From assembly GCA_965248395.1 (NCBI GenBank), contig OZ252103.1, positions 2,976,001-3,040,000 of the forward strand: DNA of 64,000 bases, in the 5' to 3' direction. The DNA comes from JAAXHH01 sp965248395. Lineage in GTDB: Bacteria; JAAXHH01. Positions 32,760-41,940 of the stretch are shown here, piece by piece (the stretch's first letter is position 1; each line of letters opens with the position of its first letter). The position numbers were made by a program, and so were the translations under genes. The notes under the pieces were generated by a model. It was not told the DNA's origin. It saw only the letters and a program-made list of their open reading frames with translations, and did not search any database.

Positions 32760-33974
32760 TCAGCTGCTTACCAGGACCTTCTTCAACGCGGCGACGAATG
32801 CCTCGTTCTCCTCCTGGAGACCGGAGGTGACCCGCAGCCATGTATTCATTCGCCAGCGCCGCTTTCCGTTTCCTACGAGTACATTGTACTCTTCGAAAAG
32901 CTTACGGGTGACCTCGTCGGCGTCCTTGCGTACGTTGACCAGCATGAAGCTGGACTGGCTGGGCACGTACTCGAGGCCCATCTCCTTGAACTGGCTGATA
33001 AAATAATCATGACCGGCCCAGGTTACTTCACGGGCCCGGTCCTGGAAATCTTGATCGTCTATACCGGCTTCCGCGGCGACCACCGACAGCGCGCTTACCC
33101 GGCCGCCCTTGTTGTCGTTGAGTTTTTCGATGGCATGGGGCTGGCCCAGGCCATAGCCGATTCGCAGGCCCGCCATGCCCATGATCTTTGAAAAGGTGCG
33201 GGTTACGATAACGTTTTCATGGTCCAGGATCAGCGGCGCGGCGCCGATGCGGTCCGCCGGATTCCTGGCGAACTCGATATAGGCCTCGTCGACGAAAACC
33301 ATGACGTTGGACGGTATGCCCTGGACGAACTTCTTCAGGTCTTCGAAAGGCGCGATGATCCCCGTCGGATTGCCCGGCGACGTGATGACAACGACCCGCG
33401 TGTCTTCGTTGACGGCCGCCTTCATCGCGTCGAGGTCCTGGTGAAAGTCGCTGGTTACCCGGACCAGGCGGGCCCTCGCTCCATACTTCCGCGCTGTGCG
33501 GATCACGCCGCCGTAACCTGGCGCCGCCTCGATCATCTGGCCGCCGTCGCGCAGGTAGGCCGATGCGATGGCGAAGAGCACTTCCGACGATCCGCAGCCG
33601 AGAGTGACCCATGATCCAGACGGACCATCGGAGTTATTGGAGGGAAGGACGACGGGCAGCCCGTGCCGTTCCGCGATCATTGCGTACAGTCTCCGGTCCC
33701 GGTAGTACCTGTTGAACCCGTAGACTTGCTTCATAATGGCGTTAACGGCGCGGGGCGACGGTCCGATCGGCATCTCGTTACTGCTCAACCGAACCAATCC
33801 CTCGGGCACGCCCCATCCCCGGACGGGACGGGCCCTGGGTCCGGCCACCATCTGGGCGACGGCCTCGTAACTGCCCAGGGACGCCACGCCGGCGCCGATA
33901 GTCAAGCCCTTGAGAAACCTGCGTCTCGATAAACCGGAAGCTGCCAGGTTCATCGCTTTTAGCATGTTAGACAT
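32760..33974 (-). CDS. Tat-exported HisC-like aminotransferase, copy 2
   Basis: A 404-residue fold-type I PLP aminotransferase most like histidinol-phosphate aminotransferase. The N-terminus is a twin-arginine signal: SRRRFLKG (residues 16-23), hydrophobic stretch LTIGAGVASLG, and a possible AVAQ cleavage near 38-41. Catalytic residues are present: LGCGSSEVL, SPGNPTG (199-205), Asp in VFVDEAYIEF (229), PLP Lys263 in TRTFSKIMGMAG and Arg271 in LRIGYGL. Export of a PLP enzyme in folded form is what Tat permits. RBS GGAGG is eight bases upstream. It is 16 bases after its paralogue, 33991-35205, and is surely co-transcribed. Substrate unknown. Confidence 0.92.
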   Translation of the reverse strand: MSNMLKAMNLAASGLSRRRFLKGLTIGAGVASLGSYEAVAQMVAGPRARPVRGWGVPEGLVRLSSNEMPIGPSPRAVNAIMKQVYGFNRYYRDRRLYAMIAERHGLPVVLPSNNSDGPSGSWVTLGCGSSEVLFAIASAYLRDGGQMIEAAPGYGGVIRTARKYGARARLVRVTSDFHQDLDAMKAAVNEDTRVVVITSPGNPTGIIAPFEDLKKFVQGIPSNVMVFVDEAYIEFARNPADRIGAAPLILDHENVIVTRTFSKIMGMAGLRIGYGLGQPHAIEKLNDNKGGRVSALSVVAAEAGIDDQDFQDRAREVTWAGHDYFISQFKEMGLEYVPSQSSFMLVNVRKDADEVTRKLFEEYNVLVGNGKRRWRMNTWLRVTSGLQEENEAFVAALKKVLVSS

Positions 33975-33990
33975 ATTGTCATCCTCCAGG

Positions 33991-35205
33991 TCAACTGCTT
34001 ACCAGTACCTTCTTGAGCGCAGCCATGAAGGCCTCGTTCTCCTCCTGCAGGCCCGAAGTTACCCTCAGCCAGGTGTCCATTTCCCACCGGCGCTTTCCGT
34101 TGCCAACCATAACGTTGTACTCTTCCCTCAGCTTCCGGACGACCTCGTCCGCGTCCTTGTGCACGTTGATCAGCATGAAGCTGGACTGGCTGGGAACGTA
34201 CTCGATTCCCATCTCGTCGAACTGGCTGGAGAAGTACTCCTGTCCCGCCCAGGTCACCGCCCTTGCGCGCTCCTGGTAGTCGTGATCATCCATACCGGCC
34301 ACGGCGGCGTTCGTCGACAGCATGCTGGGACGGCCGCCCTTGTTCGCGTTCAGTTTCGTGATAACCTCCGGCCGGGCCAGTCCGTAACCGACGCCGAGAC
34401 CCGCCATGCCCATGATCTTCGAAAAGGTCCGAGCGACGATAACGTTGGCATGATCCAGGATAAGCTGCGCGGCGCCAACGCGGTCACCGGGCTGCTTGGA
34501 GAACTCGATATAGGCCTCGTCGACGAACACGATCACGTCGGAGGGTACTTCCTGGACAAACTTTCTCAAATCGTCCGGTGAAACGAGCACGCCCGTCGGA
34601 TTGCCCGGGTTCGTCACGACGACCACCCGCGTGTTCTCGTTTATGGCGGCTTTCATCGCCCCCAGGTCCTGCTGAAAGTCGCTGGTCAACGGGACCCACT
34701 TGACTGTCGCGCCGTATTCCCCGGCCGTACGGTACACGCCGCCATAGCCCGGAGATGCCTCGACCATTTCGGCCCCGTCCCTCAAATAGGCGGAAGCCAC
34801 CGCGTGGAGCACCTCGGACGACCCGCAGCCCAGGGTCACCCATGCATCCGGCGGGGTGAAGGTGTTCGGCATCGGCTCCACGACCGGCAGCCCGTGCCGC
34901 TCGGCGATCTTGGCGTAAAAGTCCATATTTCGGTTGTACCGGTTGAAGGAATACACGTTCTGCAGCACGGCTTCAACGGCCCGGGGCGACGGTCCGATCG
35001 GCATTTCGTTGCCGCTCAGACGGACGAGTCCTGGAGCAACGCCCCATCCGCGCACAGGACGGACGTTGGGTCCGGAAATCATCTGAGCCACCGCCTCGTA
35101 ACTCCCCAGTGAAACCGCGCCCGCGCCAACCATGATCCCTTTCAAAAAGCCTCGCCTGGAAAAACCGGACGGGGCTTCCAGTGTCTTATCTACCCTGTCT
35201 ACCAT
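33991..35205 (-). CDS. Tat-exported HisC-like aminotransferase, copy 1 (phosphate-Arg replaced)
   Basis: The upstream paralogue, also 404 residues and alignable without gaps over the positions I checked. The twin-arginine motif is FSRRGFLKG (residues 15-23), with the same LGSYEAVAQM cleavage region. TNPGNPTG, VFVDEAYIEF and PLP Lys263 in ARTFSKIMGMAG are kept. The Arg that normally anchors the PLP phosphate is Gly271 here (LGVGYGL versus LRIGYGL in copy 2), so cofactor binding may be weakened or the role changed. Start ATG 35205 follows AAGGAG; a longer frame to 35298 has no Tat-like rationale. First gene of a two-gene operon. Confidence 0.92.
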   Translation of the reverse strand: MVDRVDKTLEAPSGFSRRGFLKGIMVGAGAVSLGSYEAVAQMISGPNVRPVRGWGVAPGLVRLSGNEMPIGPSPRAVEAVLQNVYSFNRYNRNMDFYAKIAERHGLPVVEPMPNTFTPPDAWVTLGCGSSEVLHAVASAYLRDGAEMVEASPGYGGVYRTAGEYGATVKWVPLTSDFQQDLGAMKAAINENTRVVVVTNPGNPTGVLVSPDDLRKFVQEVPSDVIVFVDEAYIEFSKQPGDRVGAAQLILDHANVIVARTFSKIMGMAGLGVGYGLARPEVITKLNANKGGRPSMLSTNAAVAGMDDHDYQERARAVTWAGQEYFSSQFDEMGIEYVPSQSSFMLINVHKDADEVVRKLREEYNVMVGNGKRRWEMDTWLRVTSGLQEENEAFMAALKKVLVSS

Positions 35206-35331
35206 GATGAACTCCTTGAAGGATTGTGTGGATGCTTGCCGCCCGGAGCAGCCGGGAAAGCGCGTTGCGCAATGGGAAAGCGCGACCGCATCAAACATAC
35301 ATAATTGGGCATTTCTCCTGTGGATGTTATC

Positions 35332-35360
35332 AATCTAATACACACAGCATCAGATATCAA
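35332..35360 (-). promoter_or_regulatory. Putative promoter of the Tat-aminotransferase operon
   Basis: On the minus strand TTGATA (35355-35360), 17 bases, TAGATT (35332-35337), ending about 127 bases upstream of the first aminotransferase start. Reasonable but unproven. Confidence 0.45.
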
Positions 35361-35399
35361 TGGAATTGTGGACCGGAACCGGGAAATCGGGAAGAGCCC

Positions 35400-35417
35400 A
35401 AAGGGGATTTCCCCTTT
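35400..35417 (-). terminator. Putative terminator after the glycosyltransferase gene
   Basis: AAAGGGG and CCCCTTT form a perfect stem with a four-base loop, 17 bases beyond the stop of the glycosyltransferase gene. The flanking A and T tracts are symmetric, so it could act on either strand; the stem is short. Confidence 0.4.
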
Positions 35418-35434
35418 TCCATGAAACAGGGGCG

Positions 35435-36457
35435 TCAGGCCGCGCACAGGTAGTCGTCCACTTCGCTTAGACCCTGGTCCGCCAGCTCCTGGCGTATCAA
35501 CTTTCGGGCGCCCCGCGAGGAAACGGCGACGACCAGCATAGGACGACCATACAGGGACCAGGCGCCAGACAGGTCGTATGGACCGATCACGGGCGCGCCG
35601 CGCAGATGTCCACCAATTTTGCGGGGTGAAATATCGACGAACGCATCGACCTTCCGGCCCAGTCGTTCGAGTTGTTTCGATAATCTGCGCCCGGTCTGTC
35701 CCGCACCCCACACGATCAGCCCGTCACGTTCTACCAGGGGACCGTTGACGAGAAAGTGGGCCTTGACGCGGAGGAAGTTCTCCACGGAGTACCGGGCATC
35801 CGTCCTGGTCAATCTGCTTGCGTGTTCCCGCCAGTACAATAGAACCTTCGGCACCTTGTCGAATCGCCGGCCCGCGGCGTGGTATCGAAGCCACAGGTCG
35901 TAGTCCTCCGGCCATCCGAGATCCCGGTATCCGCCCAGTTCCACCAGTTCGTTTCGGCGAACCATCGCGGTGGGATGGGCGATCGGACTTTCAATATAAA
36001 TCTCCCGGACGATATCCTCGTGGCGAACGAGGCCGTTAAGCCAGGATTCGTACACCTTCATGCCCTCGCCCACCGACCCATTGGCGAAGATTTCCACGAG
36101 CGAACCGGCCACGCTCACATCGGACCGCGAATCGAGCAGAGACGCCTGTCGGGCGAGACGCTCAGGATGCATTCGGTCGTCTGCGTCCATGCGGGCCACC
36201 AAAGCTCCACGGCACAACGACAACCCCCGGTTCAGGGCGGCGACGAGTCCGACGCGACCCGCATTGACCGGCATGATCCTCTTGTCCCCGCGGCTCCACG
36301 CCTCCAGGATTTCCGGGCTGGAATCGTCCGATCCGTCGTCGACGGCGATGACTTCGAAGTCGGCAAGAGTCTGCCCGGCGATGCTCCGCAGGGTGTCGGG
36401 AAGCGTGCCGGCGGCATTGTAAACCGGCATCAGGACGGATATGCGCGGTGCGGCCAT
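35435..36457 (-). CDS. Glycosyltransferase family 2 with C-terminal nucleotide-fold-like domain
   Basis: A 340-residue GT2-type protein. Motifs: ISVLMPVYNAAGTL, FEVIAVDDGSDDSS, NRGLSLCRGALVARMDADD (D-x-D metal site), GWPEDYDLWLRY. These transfer sugars from nucleotide sugars to cell-surface glycans or lipids. After the GT-A domain (about 240 residues) comes LIVWGAGQTGRRLSKQLE, a glycine-rich Rossmann-like segment similar to the N-terminal fold of PglD-type acyltransferases or CoA-binding domains, ending with VDDYLCAA. Such tails accompany some GT2 enzymes but their role is unclear. Located between leuS and the Tat-aminotransferase operon, same strand. Confidence 0.87.
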   Translation of the reverse strand: MAAPRISVLMPVYNAAGTLPDTLRSIAGQTLADFEVIAVDDGSDDSSPEILEAWSRGDKRIMPVNAGRVGLVAALNRGLSLCRGALVARMDADDRMHPERLARQASLLDSRSDVSVAGSLVEIFANGSVGEGMKVYESWLNGLVRHEDIVREIYIESPIAHPTAMVRRNELVELGGYRDLGWPEDYDLWLRYHAAGRRFDKVPKVLLYWREHASRLTRTDARYSVENFLRVKAHFLVNGPLVERDGLIVWGAGQTGRRLSKQLERLGRKVDAFVDISPRKIGGHLRGAPVIGPYDLSGAWSLYGRPMLVVAVSSRGARKLIRQELADQGLSEVDDYLCAA

Positions 36458-36547
36458 GGTTGGACCGGAGGTGGGATGGTCGGTGTGATCATGGCCGCAA
36501 GGGACGGACGTCCGGGAAGGAACCCATCCACGCTGACTCGCGCGGAC

Positions 36548-38989
36548 CTATCCCTTGACCACGATATTGAGCAGTTTATCCGGGACGAAGATCTTGCGGA
36601 CCGGCTCCTTGCCGTCTGTCCACTGCCGAATACGCTCGCTTTCCAGGGCGGCGAGTTCGATCTCCTCCCGGGATGTGCCCGGTGGCAATTCGAGCCGATC
36701 GCGCACCCGGCCGTTGATCTGAATGACGTATTCGATCGTCTCCGACACGATGAGTGAGGAATCGTATTCAGGCCAGGTCGCGTCGAAGATCATACCCTCG
36801 CCGTCCATACGGGACCACAACTCCTGGGTGATAAAAGGCGCAAAGGGCGACGCCAGCTGAAGCAGCCGGGCAATGGCTTCGCGGTGATGGGCGGAAACGT
36901 TCTGCAGGCCGTTGAGCAATTCCATCAACCGCGCGATGGCCGTGTTGTACTGAAGCGTTTCCATGTCTTCGGTGACATCCCTGGTCTTTTCGTGCAACAA
37001 CGCGAGCACCGACGGGTCTTCGACCGGGGCATCACTGAAAACGGTCCCTGTGACGTATCGCCAGAGCCGGTCGTAGAATCTCCGTACGCCGTAGATACCC
37101 GCGTCCTGGAAATCACCGCCTGCCTGATAGGGCCCCAGGAACATCAGGTAGGTGCGAAAGGCGTCCGCCCCGAATGTGTCCAGGTACTCATCGGGGTTGA
37201 TGACGTTCCCCTTGGATTTGCTCATCTTCGCGCCGTTCCGGATGATCGTGCCATGGGCCCGGAACTTCTGAAAGGGTTCGGAGAAGGATATCAAGCCGAT
37301 GTCGTGGAGCGCCATCGTGATGAACCGGGTATACATGAGGTGAAGCACCGCGTGCTCGTTGCCCCCGATGTACATGTCCACCGGCAGCCATCGCTCCGTG
37401 GACTCCCGGTCGAATACCACGTCGTCGCGTTCCGTACTGGGATACCTGAAGAAATACCAGGCCGAATCGAGAAAGTTGTCGTTGACGTCGGTCTCCCTCC
37501 GGGCGGGACCACCGCACTCGGGACAGGTGGTGTGCAGGAAAGACGGGTCGCGCGCCAGCGGACTCCGGCCCGTGCCATCCGGCCTGAAATCTTCCACGTG
37601 GGGCAGGACCACGGGCAACTGGTCCTCGGGTACGGGAACCACGCCGCAGTCCCCGCAGTGTATCATTGGAATGGGCGGTCCCCAGTACCGCTGACGACTG
37701 ATGCACCAGTCCCTCAGCCTGAAGTTGACCTGCCGCCTGCCGACGCCGCGCTCCTCCAGCCAGTCCGTGACGGCGCCCACGCCCACGATGCTGTGCGTCC
37801 CATCGAAGGATCCGCTGTTGATCATGGTCCCCTCGCCGGTATAGGCTTCCTCGAGGGATGCTGCGCCGTCGTATCCGTTGGTCACCTCTACCGATCCGCT
37901 GATAACCTGCACGATCGGCAGATCGAATGTCCTGGCGAACTCGAAATCCCGCCCGTCGTGGGCCGGTACGGCCATGATGGCGCCTGTCCCGTAGGTCATC
38001 AGCACGTAGTCGGAAATCCATATCGGTATCCGGGCGTCGTTTACGGGATTGACCGCGTAGCCGCCCGTGAATACACCGGTCTTTTCACGGGTGGCGTCCT
38101 CTCGCTCGATGGCCGTTTTTCGGCCGCTCGCCCTGACATATTCGCTTACGTCCGTACGCTGATCCCCGGTGGTCACGACATCGACCAGCGGGTGTTCAGG
38201 CGCCAGTACCATGTAGGTGGCGCCCCAGAGGGTATCCGGACGCGTGGTAAACACGCTGAGGTTCTCGTCACGGTCGGCCAGTCTGAAGTCCACCTCGGCG
38301 CCTTCGCTGCGACCGATCCACCTGCGCTGCGCGGTCTTGGTCGTCTCGGACCAGTCGATCCGCTCCAGGTTCTCCAGCAGTTGCGCGGCGTAGGCCGTGA
38401 TCCGGAAAAACCACTGCCGCATGTTGCGTTGTTCGACCAGCGTGCCGCAACGCTCACATTCTCCGCATTCGGCCTGCTCAGCCGCCAGGACCGTGTTGCA
38501 CGACGGACACCAGGTGACGGGCGCTTCCTTCTGGTAGGCCAGTCCGGCTTTGAAAAGCTGGATAAACAGCCACTGCGTCCACCGGTAGTAATCCGGATCC
38601 GTGGTCTGTACCTCGTGACGCCAGTCGAACATGGCTCCCAGGCGCTTGAACTGGTGGGTGAAATTGCGGATGTTGTCCGGGATCAGCCGTCCGGGATGGG
38701 TGTTGATCTTGATGGCAAAGTTCTCGGAATGTATGCCGAAAGCGTCGAATCCCATGGGCTCGAATACGTCGTATCCCCTTGCGCGCATGTACCTTCCGTG
38801 GATGTCCGAGCCCGTGTAGGCGAACACGTTGCCCACGTGCATACCCTCGGCGGAGGGGTACGGGAACATCATGAGGTTGTAGTAGGGTTTCCGCGCCGCC
38901 TTCAGGTCGACCTCGTAGGTCCCTTCCGAATCCCAGCACTTGATCCACCGCGCCTCAACCGCTCCGTGATCGTATTTGTCGCCGTTCAT
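36548..38989 (-). CDS. leuS: Leucyl-tRNA synthetase
   Basis: Class I synthetase that charges tRNA-Leu. The HIGH signature is HVGN (residues 51-54, PYPSAEGMHVGNVF), and the KMSKS motif is exact in GAKMSKSKGNVINPDEY near residue 588. A zinc-type insertion WCPSCNTVLAAEQ...CGECERC, the CP1 editing region (FTTRPDTLWGATYMVLAPEHPL) and the C-terminal anticodon-binding domain (PFITQELW) follow. Length is 813 residues. I prefer ATG 38989, preceded by GGGGAAG, over a TTG six codons earlier. It is the only synthetase in the window. Confidence 0.97.
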   Translation of the reverse strand: MNGDKYDHGAVEARWIKCWDSEGTYEVDLKAARKPYYNLMMFPYPSAEGMHVGNVFAYTGSDIHGRYMRARGYDVFEPMGFDAFGIHSENFAIKINTHPGRLIPDNIRNFTHQFKRLGAMFDWRHEVQTTDPDYYRWTQWLFIQLFKAGLAYQKEAPVTWCPSCNTVLAAEQAECGECERCGTLVEQRNMRQWFFRITAYAAQLLENLERIDWSETTKTAQRRWIGRSEGAEVDFRLADRDENLSVFTTRPDTLWGATYMVLAPEHPLVDVVTTGDQRTDVSEYVRASGRKTAIEREDATREKTGVFTGGYAVNPVNDARIPIWISDYVLMTYGTGAIMAVPAHDGRDFEFARTFDLPIVQVISGSVEVTNGYDGAASLEEAYTGEGTMINSGSFDGTHSIVGVGAVTDWLEERGVGRRQVNFRLRDWCISRQRYWGPPIPMIHCGDCGVVPVPEDQLPVVLPHVEDFRPDGTGRSPLARDPSFLHTTCPECGGPARRETDVNDNFLDSAWYFFRYPSTERDDVVFDRESTERWLPVDMYIGGNEHAVLHLMYTRFITMALHDIGLISFSEPFQKFRAHGTIIRNGAKMSKSKGNVINPDEYLDTFGADAFRTYLMFLGPYQAGGDFQDAGIYGVRRFYDRLWRYVTGTVFSDAPVEDPSVLALLHEKTRDVTEDMETLQYNTAIARLMELLNGLQNVSAHHREAIARLLQLASPFAPFITQELWSRMDGEGMIFDATWPEYDSSLIVSETIEYVIQINGRVRDRLELPPGTSREEIELAALESERIRQWTDGKEPVRKIFVPDKLLNIVVKG

Positions 38990-39093
38990 GTCTTCCCCGT
39001 GTTTCAATTTAAAGATCTCGTGCCCGGATCCCCTGCTGCCGAAGGGTTTTAGGAGTCCATGCCGTTCGTACTTAGTCCTGCAATTTACCTATC

Positions 39094-39126
39094 TTGATTG
39101 TAGAAATCAAGTTACTACTATATATT
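39094..39126 (+). promoter_or_regulatory. Possible promoter with overlapping inverted repeat
   Basis: TTGATT (39094-39099) and the AT-rich TATATATT (39119-39126) lie 36-70 bases before the PhyH-HEAT gene. The -35 is part of the perfect inverted repeat CTTGATT/AATCAAG (39093-39099, 39105-39111), so a regulator site may overlap the promoter. Spacing is slightly long at 19 bases. Confidence 0.35.
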
Positions 39127-39161
39127 AAAGCAATCCTGTTAATCCATCTGCGAGGACCACC

Positions 39162-40610
39162 ATGACTGTCCGAGACCTCCATCTGCTTCGGGATGATGAC
39201 ATCCGCCGGTTTATTACGGATGGATATGTCCAGGTTAACGCCGGGCTTCCCGAGGAGTTTCACCAGGACCTGTTCCGCAAGATCGAGACCGTGCTCGAAG
39301 AGGAAGGCAACCCCGGAAACAACATCCTGCCCAGAATACCTGAGATCCAGCGGGTCTTCGACCAGCCCGCGGTGCGGGGCGCCCTGACCAGTCTGCTCGG
39401 GCCCGGTTACCTCATGCACCCCCACCGGTACTGCCACCTGAACAAGCCGGGCAGTTCCGGCCAGCAGTGGCACAAGGACGACTATGTCTTCGACCACAAC
39501 GTGAGACACGCGCGCTGCCGGTGGGTGATGGCCTTCTACTATCCCCAGGACGTGAGCGCGGACATGGGACCCACGGGCATCCTGCCCGGCATGCAGCACC
39601 ACAATCACATCTCCGACGGCGACGCGTCCCGGACCACCGAGTCGGCGCTGGGTCTTTGCGGTCCTGCCGGGACGGTTTCCATTGTCAATTTCGACTCATG
39701 GCACCGGGCCATGCAAAACGTCAGCACGAAGAACAGGTACATGCTCAAGTTCCAGTTTACCCGTTCACGCGAACCGGCTGGACCCGCCTGGGAAAACGGG
39801 AATAGCGTCTGGAAGCCCCAACCAGGCGATGAACTGCCCGCCGTATCAAAGGTGATGTGGAACTGGCTGGCGGGAGAGGACCGCGACCAGGCTGAAGCCA
39901 TTGGTACGTCCATCGACCGATGCCTGGTAGCCCTGGACGATCCAGACGAGAGTATGCGGCTACAAGCGGCGTATACCTTCGGACGGAAGGGACAAGAAGC
40001 GGTAGAGCCGCTCGTGGAACGACTGCATGCGACAAGCGAAGAGGAGGCGCTGGCCAATGTGCCCAGGAACCCGACGAATCCGGCAGGAGGCAATCCATCG
40101 GAACTACCCGCCGCCTATGCGCTGTCCGCAGTAGGATTCCCTGCGGTTGGGAGAATGGAGGAACTGCTGGTAGATGACGCCTGGTGGGTGCGTGCCACCG
40201 CCGCGGATATACTGGGCGATATCGGCCTGCCCGCATCAGGCGCTCTGCCGGCGCTGTTGCGTTCCCTCGGCGATGAGGACGCCTGGGTACGTCGCAACGT
40301 GTCCGAAGCGGTCGGCGTGATCGGGGGTTTCGGCCCAGGTGACGTCCCTGTCCTTCGAGACGCTCTGAGAGACCAAGACGAAAGGGTGCGGCGCAACATC
40401 GCTTTCGCCCTGGCGAAACAACCTTTGCAGAACGGGGACCTGGCCGACGACCTGTCGGCAATCTCGTCGAAAGACAAGGGACGCTACGTCCGCCACTACG
40501 CCCTGGCGGCCGCGACGCGGATGACGGCGAAAGAGGGTCATGAGTCCCGGTGGGAAACCATGCTCGCTACCAGGTGGTGTCCACTCACGACCCGGAAGAG
40601 CGCGTATTGA
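39162..40610 (+). CDS. PhyH dioxygenase fused to HEAT repeats
   Basis: A 482-residue two-part protein. Residues 1 to about 215 form a PhyH Fe(II)/2-oxoglutarate oxygenase: DIRRFITDGYVQVNAG, QQWHKDDYVFDH (H-x-D ligands), GPTGILPGMQHHNH, FDSWHRAMQNVSTKNRYMLKFQF (distal His and Arg). Residues about 245-470 are HEAT-like repeats of about 30 residues (DDPDESMRLQAAYTFGRKG, DDAWWVRATAADILGDIG, GDEDAWVRRNVSEAVGVIG, RDQDERVRRNIAFALAK). HEAT repeats usually bind proteins, so this oxygenase may modify or dock on a protein partner. Start follows a GAGGACCACC region. The last 26 bases overlap the convergent permease gene. Confidence 0.9.
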   Translation: MTVRDLHLLRDDDIRRFITDGYVQVNAGLPEEFHQDLFRKIETVLEEEGNPGNNILPRIPEIQRVFDQPAVRGALTSLLGPGYLMHPHRYCHLNKPGSSGQQWHKDDYVFDHNVRHARCRWVMAFYYPQDVSADMGPTGILPGMQHHNHISDGDASRTTESALGLCGPAGTVSIVNFDSWHRAMQNVSTKNRYMLKFQFTRSREPAGPAWENGNSVWKPQPGDELPAVSKVMWNWLAGEDRDQAEAIGTSIDRCLVALDDPDESMRLQAAYTFGRKGQEAVEPLVERLHATSEEEALANVPRNPTNPAGGNPSELPAAYALSAVGFPAVGRMEELLVDDAWWVRATAADILGDIGLPASGALPALLRSLGDEDAWVRRNVSEAVGVIGGFGPGDVPVLRDALRDQDERVRRNIAFALAKQPLQNGDLADDLSAISSKDKGRYVRHYALAAATRMTAKEGHESRWETMLATRWCPLTTRKSAY

Positions 40611-41940
40611 TCCTGCGGAACAGCAGGTACAGCGGATAACTCAGAACGACTACCACGAGGGCCGTCAGGCTGACCCCCGTGCCACCCAGGATGTTTCCGA
40701 CCAGGAAAGCCACGGCGCCCGCAAGCGTGAGCGCCGTTGTCCACGGGTAGCCCCAGGCACGGTAAGGCCGGGGGAGATCGGGTTCCTTTCGCCTCAGGAT
40801 AAAGACGGAAAGGAACAGGATGACGTAGTTGACCACGGTGAAGAATGCCAGGGCCTCCACGAGACGTTCGAAACCACCGCTGAACAGCAGGAAGATGATC
40901 GTGGCCGCCAGGCTGGCGACGAGCGCCACCGTGGGCGTGCCGCCCCGGTTAACCCGCTGGCATTGTTTAAAGAACAGCTCGTCGCTGCTCATCGCGTAAA
41001 TCACGCGGGCGGCGAACATGTATCCCAGGTTGATCCCCACGATCATGAAACCCGTCAGTATCGCGGTAGTGAGCGTTTCGGCGAGTGGTCCGAAAACAGA
41101 TTCCACGGCCCGGCCGACGGCCATTTCCGCCCCAACGATCTCTGACATGGGCAGCATGCGAAGCAGGGCGATGTTGATCAGCAGGTAAACCGCGATGACG
41201 ATCCCTACCCCCACGAACATGGACCGCGGGATCGTCCGCCCCGGATCCTCCATCTCCTCCGAAAAGTAAGCGGTGAACACCCACCCGTCGTAGGCGTAGA
41301 GCACCCCTCTCAGGGCCACGATGAAGGCCATGACCACGGCCCATCCACCCGGCATGGCCGGGAGTGGGCCCGTCTCGGTTTCCGAGACGCCGCCACCCGC
41401 CAGCACGAAACATGCGATGATGAGTACGGCGAAAATTACCGCCTTGATCATGCTCGCGGCGTTGTGGAGGCCGGTTCCCCACTTAACCCCCCGCCACTGG
41501 ATCAGGGCGAAAGAGACGGCGATGGCCAGGGACAGCGACAGGCTGAACGGGGGAATCGCCGGCGTCAGGAGATGGAGATACTCGTTGATCACGATGATGG
41601 TCATGGCCGTCGCGCCGCACCAGTTCAACCAGTCGGTCCAACCGCTGACGAAACCCACAAAGGATCCGAGGGTCCGATGGGCGTAGACGTAGTAGGCGCC
41701 GGCCCGCGGAAGGGCTGTCGCCATTTCGGCTGCGGATGCCGTACTGAGCAACACGAATACGCCAGCCGCGATCCAGGTGGCCATGTACCACCACGGATCG
41801 GGAAGCTGGGCCGCCACCTCGCCCGGCGCCCTCAGGATGCCGAGGCTTACGATGCCTCCGAAGGTAATGGCCAGGCCCGTGATCAGGCCGAGCACCCGAA
41901 GCAGTCCCCTTCGGGATGTCGGTGAAGACATGGACGGCAT
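40585..41940 (-). CDS. Amino acid permease (APC superfamily)
   Basis: A 451-residue integral membrane transporter with about 12 hydrophobic helices. TM1 carries LGLITGLAITFGGIVSLGILRAPGEVA, the unwound glycine-rich substrate region of APC transporters, and ALPRAGAYYVYAHRTLGSFVGFVSGW is the classic TM2-3 signature. DLPRPYRAWGYPWT is typical of the LAT-like (serine/threonine, branched-chain) subgroup. It probably imports amino acids or related amines by exchange or proton coupling. Convergent with the PhyH-HEAT gene and overlapping it by 26 bases; divergent from purH across a 378-base gap. Confidence 0.92.
   Translation of the reverse strand: MPSMSSPTSRRGLLRVLGLITGLAITFGGIVSLGILRAPGEVAAQLPDPWWYMATWIAAGVFVLLSTASAAEMATALPRAGAYYVYAHRTLGSFVGFVSGWTDWLNWCGATAMTIIVINEYLHLLTPAIPPFSLSLSLAIAVSFALIQWRGVKWGTGLHNAASMIKAVIFAVLIIACFVLAGGGVSETETGPLPAMPGGWAVVMAFIVALRGVLYAYDGWVFTAYFSEEMEDPGRTIPRSMFVGVGIVIAVYLLINIALLRMLPMSEIVGAEMAVGRAVESVFGPLAETLTTAILTGFMIVGINLGYMFAARVIYAMSSDELFFKQCQRVNRGGTPTVALVASLAATIIFLLFSGGFERLVEALAFFTVVNYVILFLSVFILRRKEPDLPRPYRAWGYPWTTALTLAGAVAFLVGNILGGTGVSLTALVVVVLSYPLYLLFRRINTRSSGS

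Noticed and set aside
36884..39052. Long plus-strand open frame opposite leuS
   Set aside because: Shadow of leuS: low-complexity Arg/Val/Gly-rich translation, no motif.
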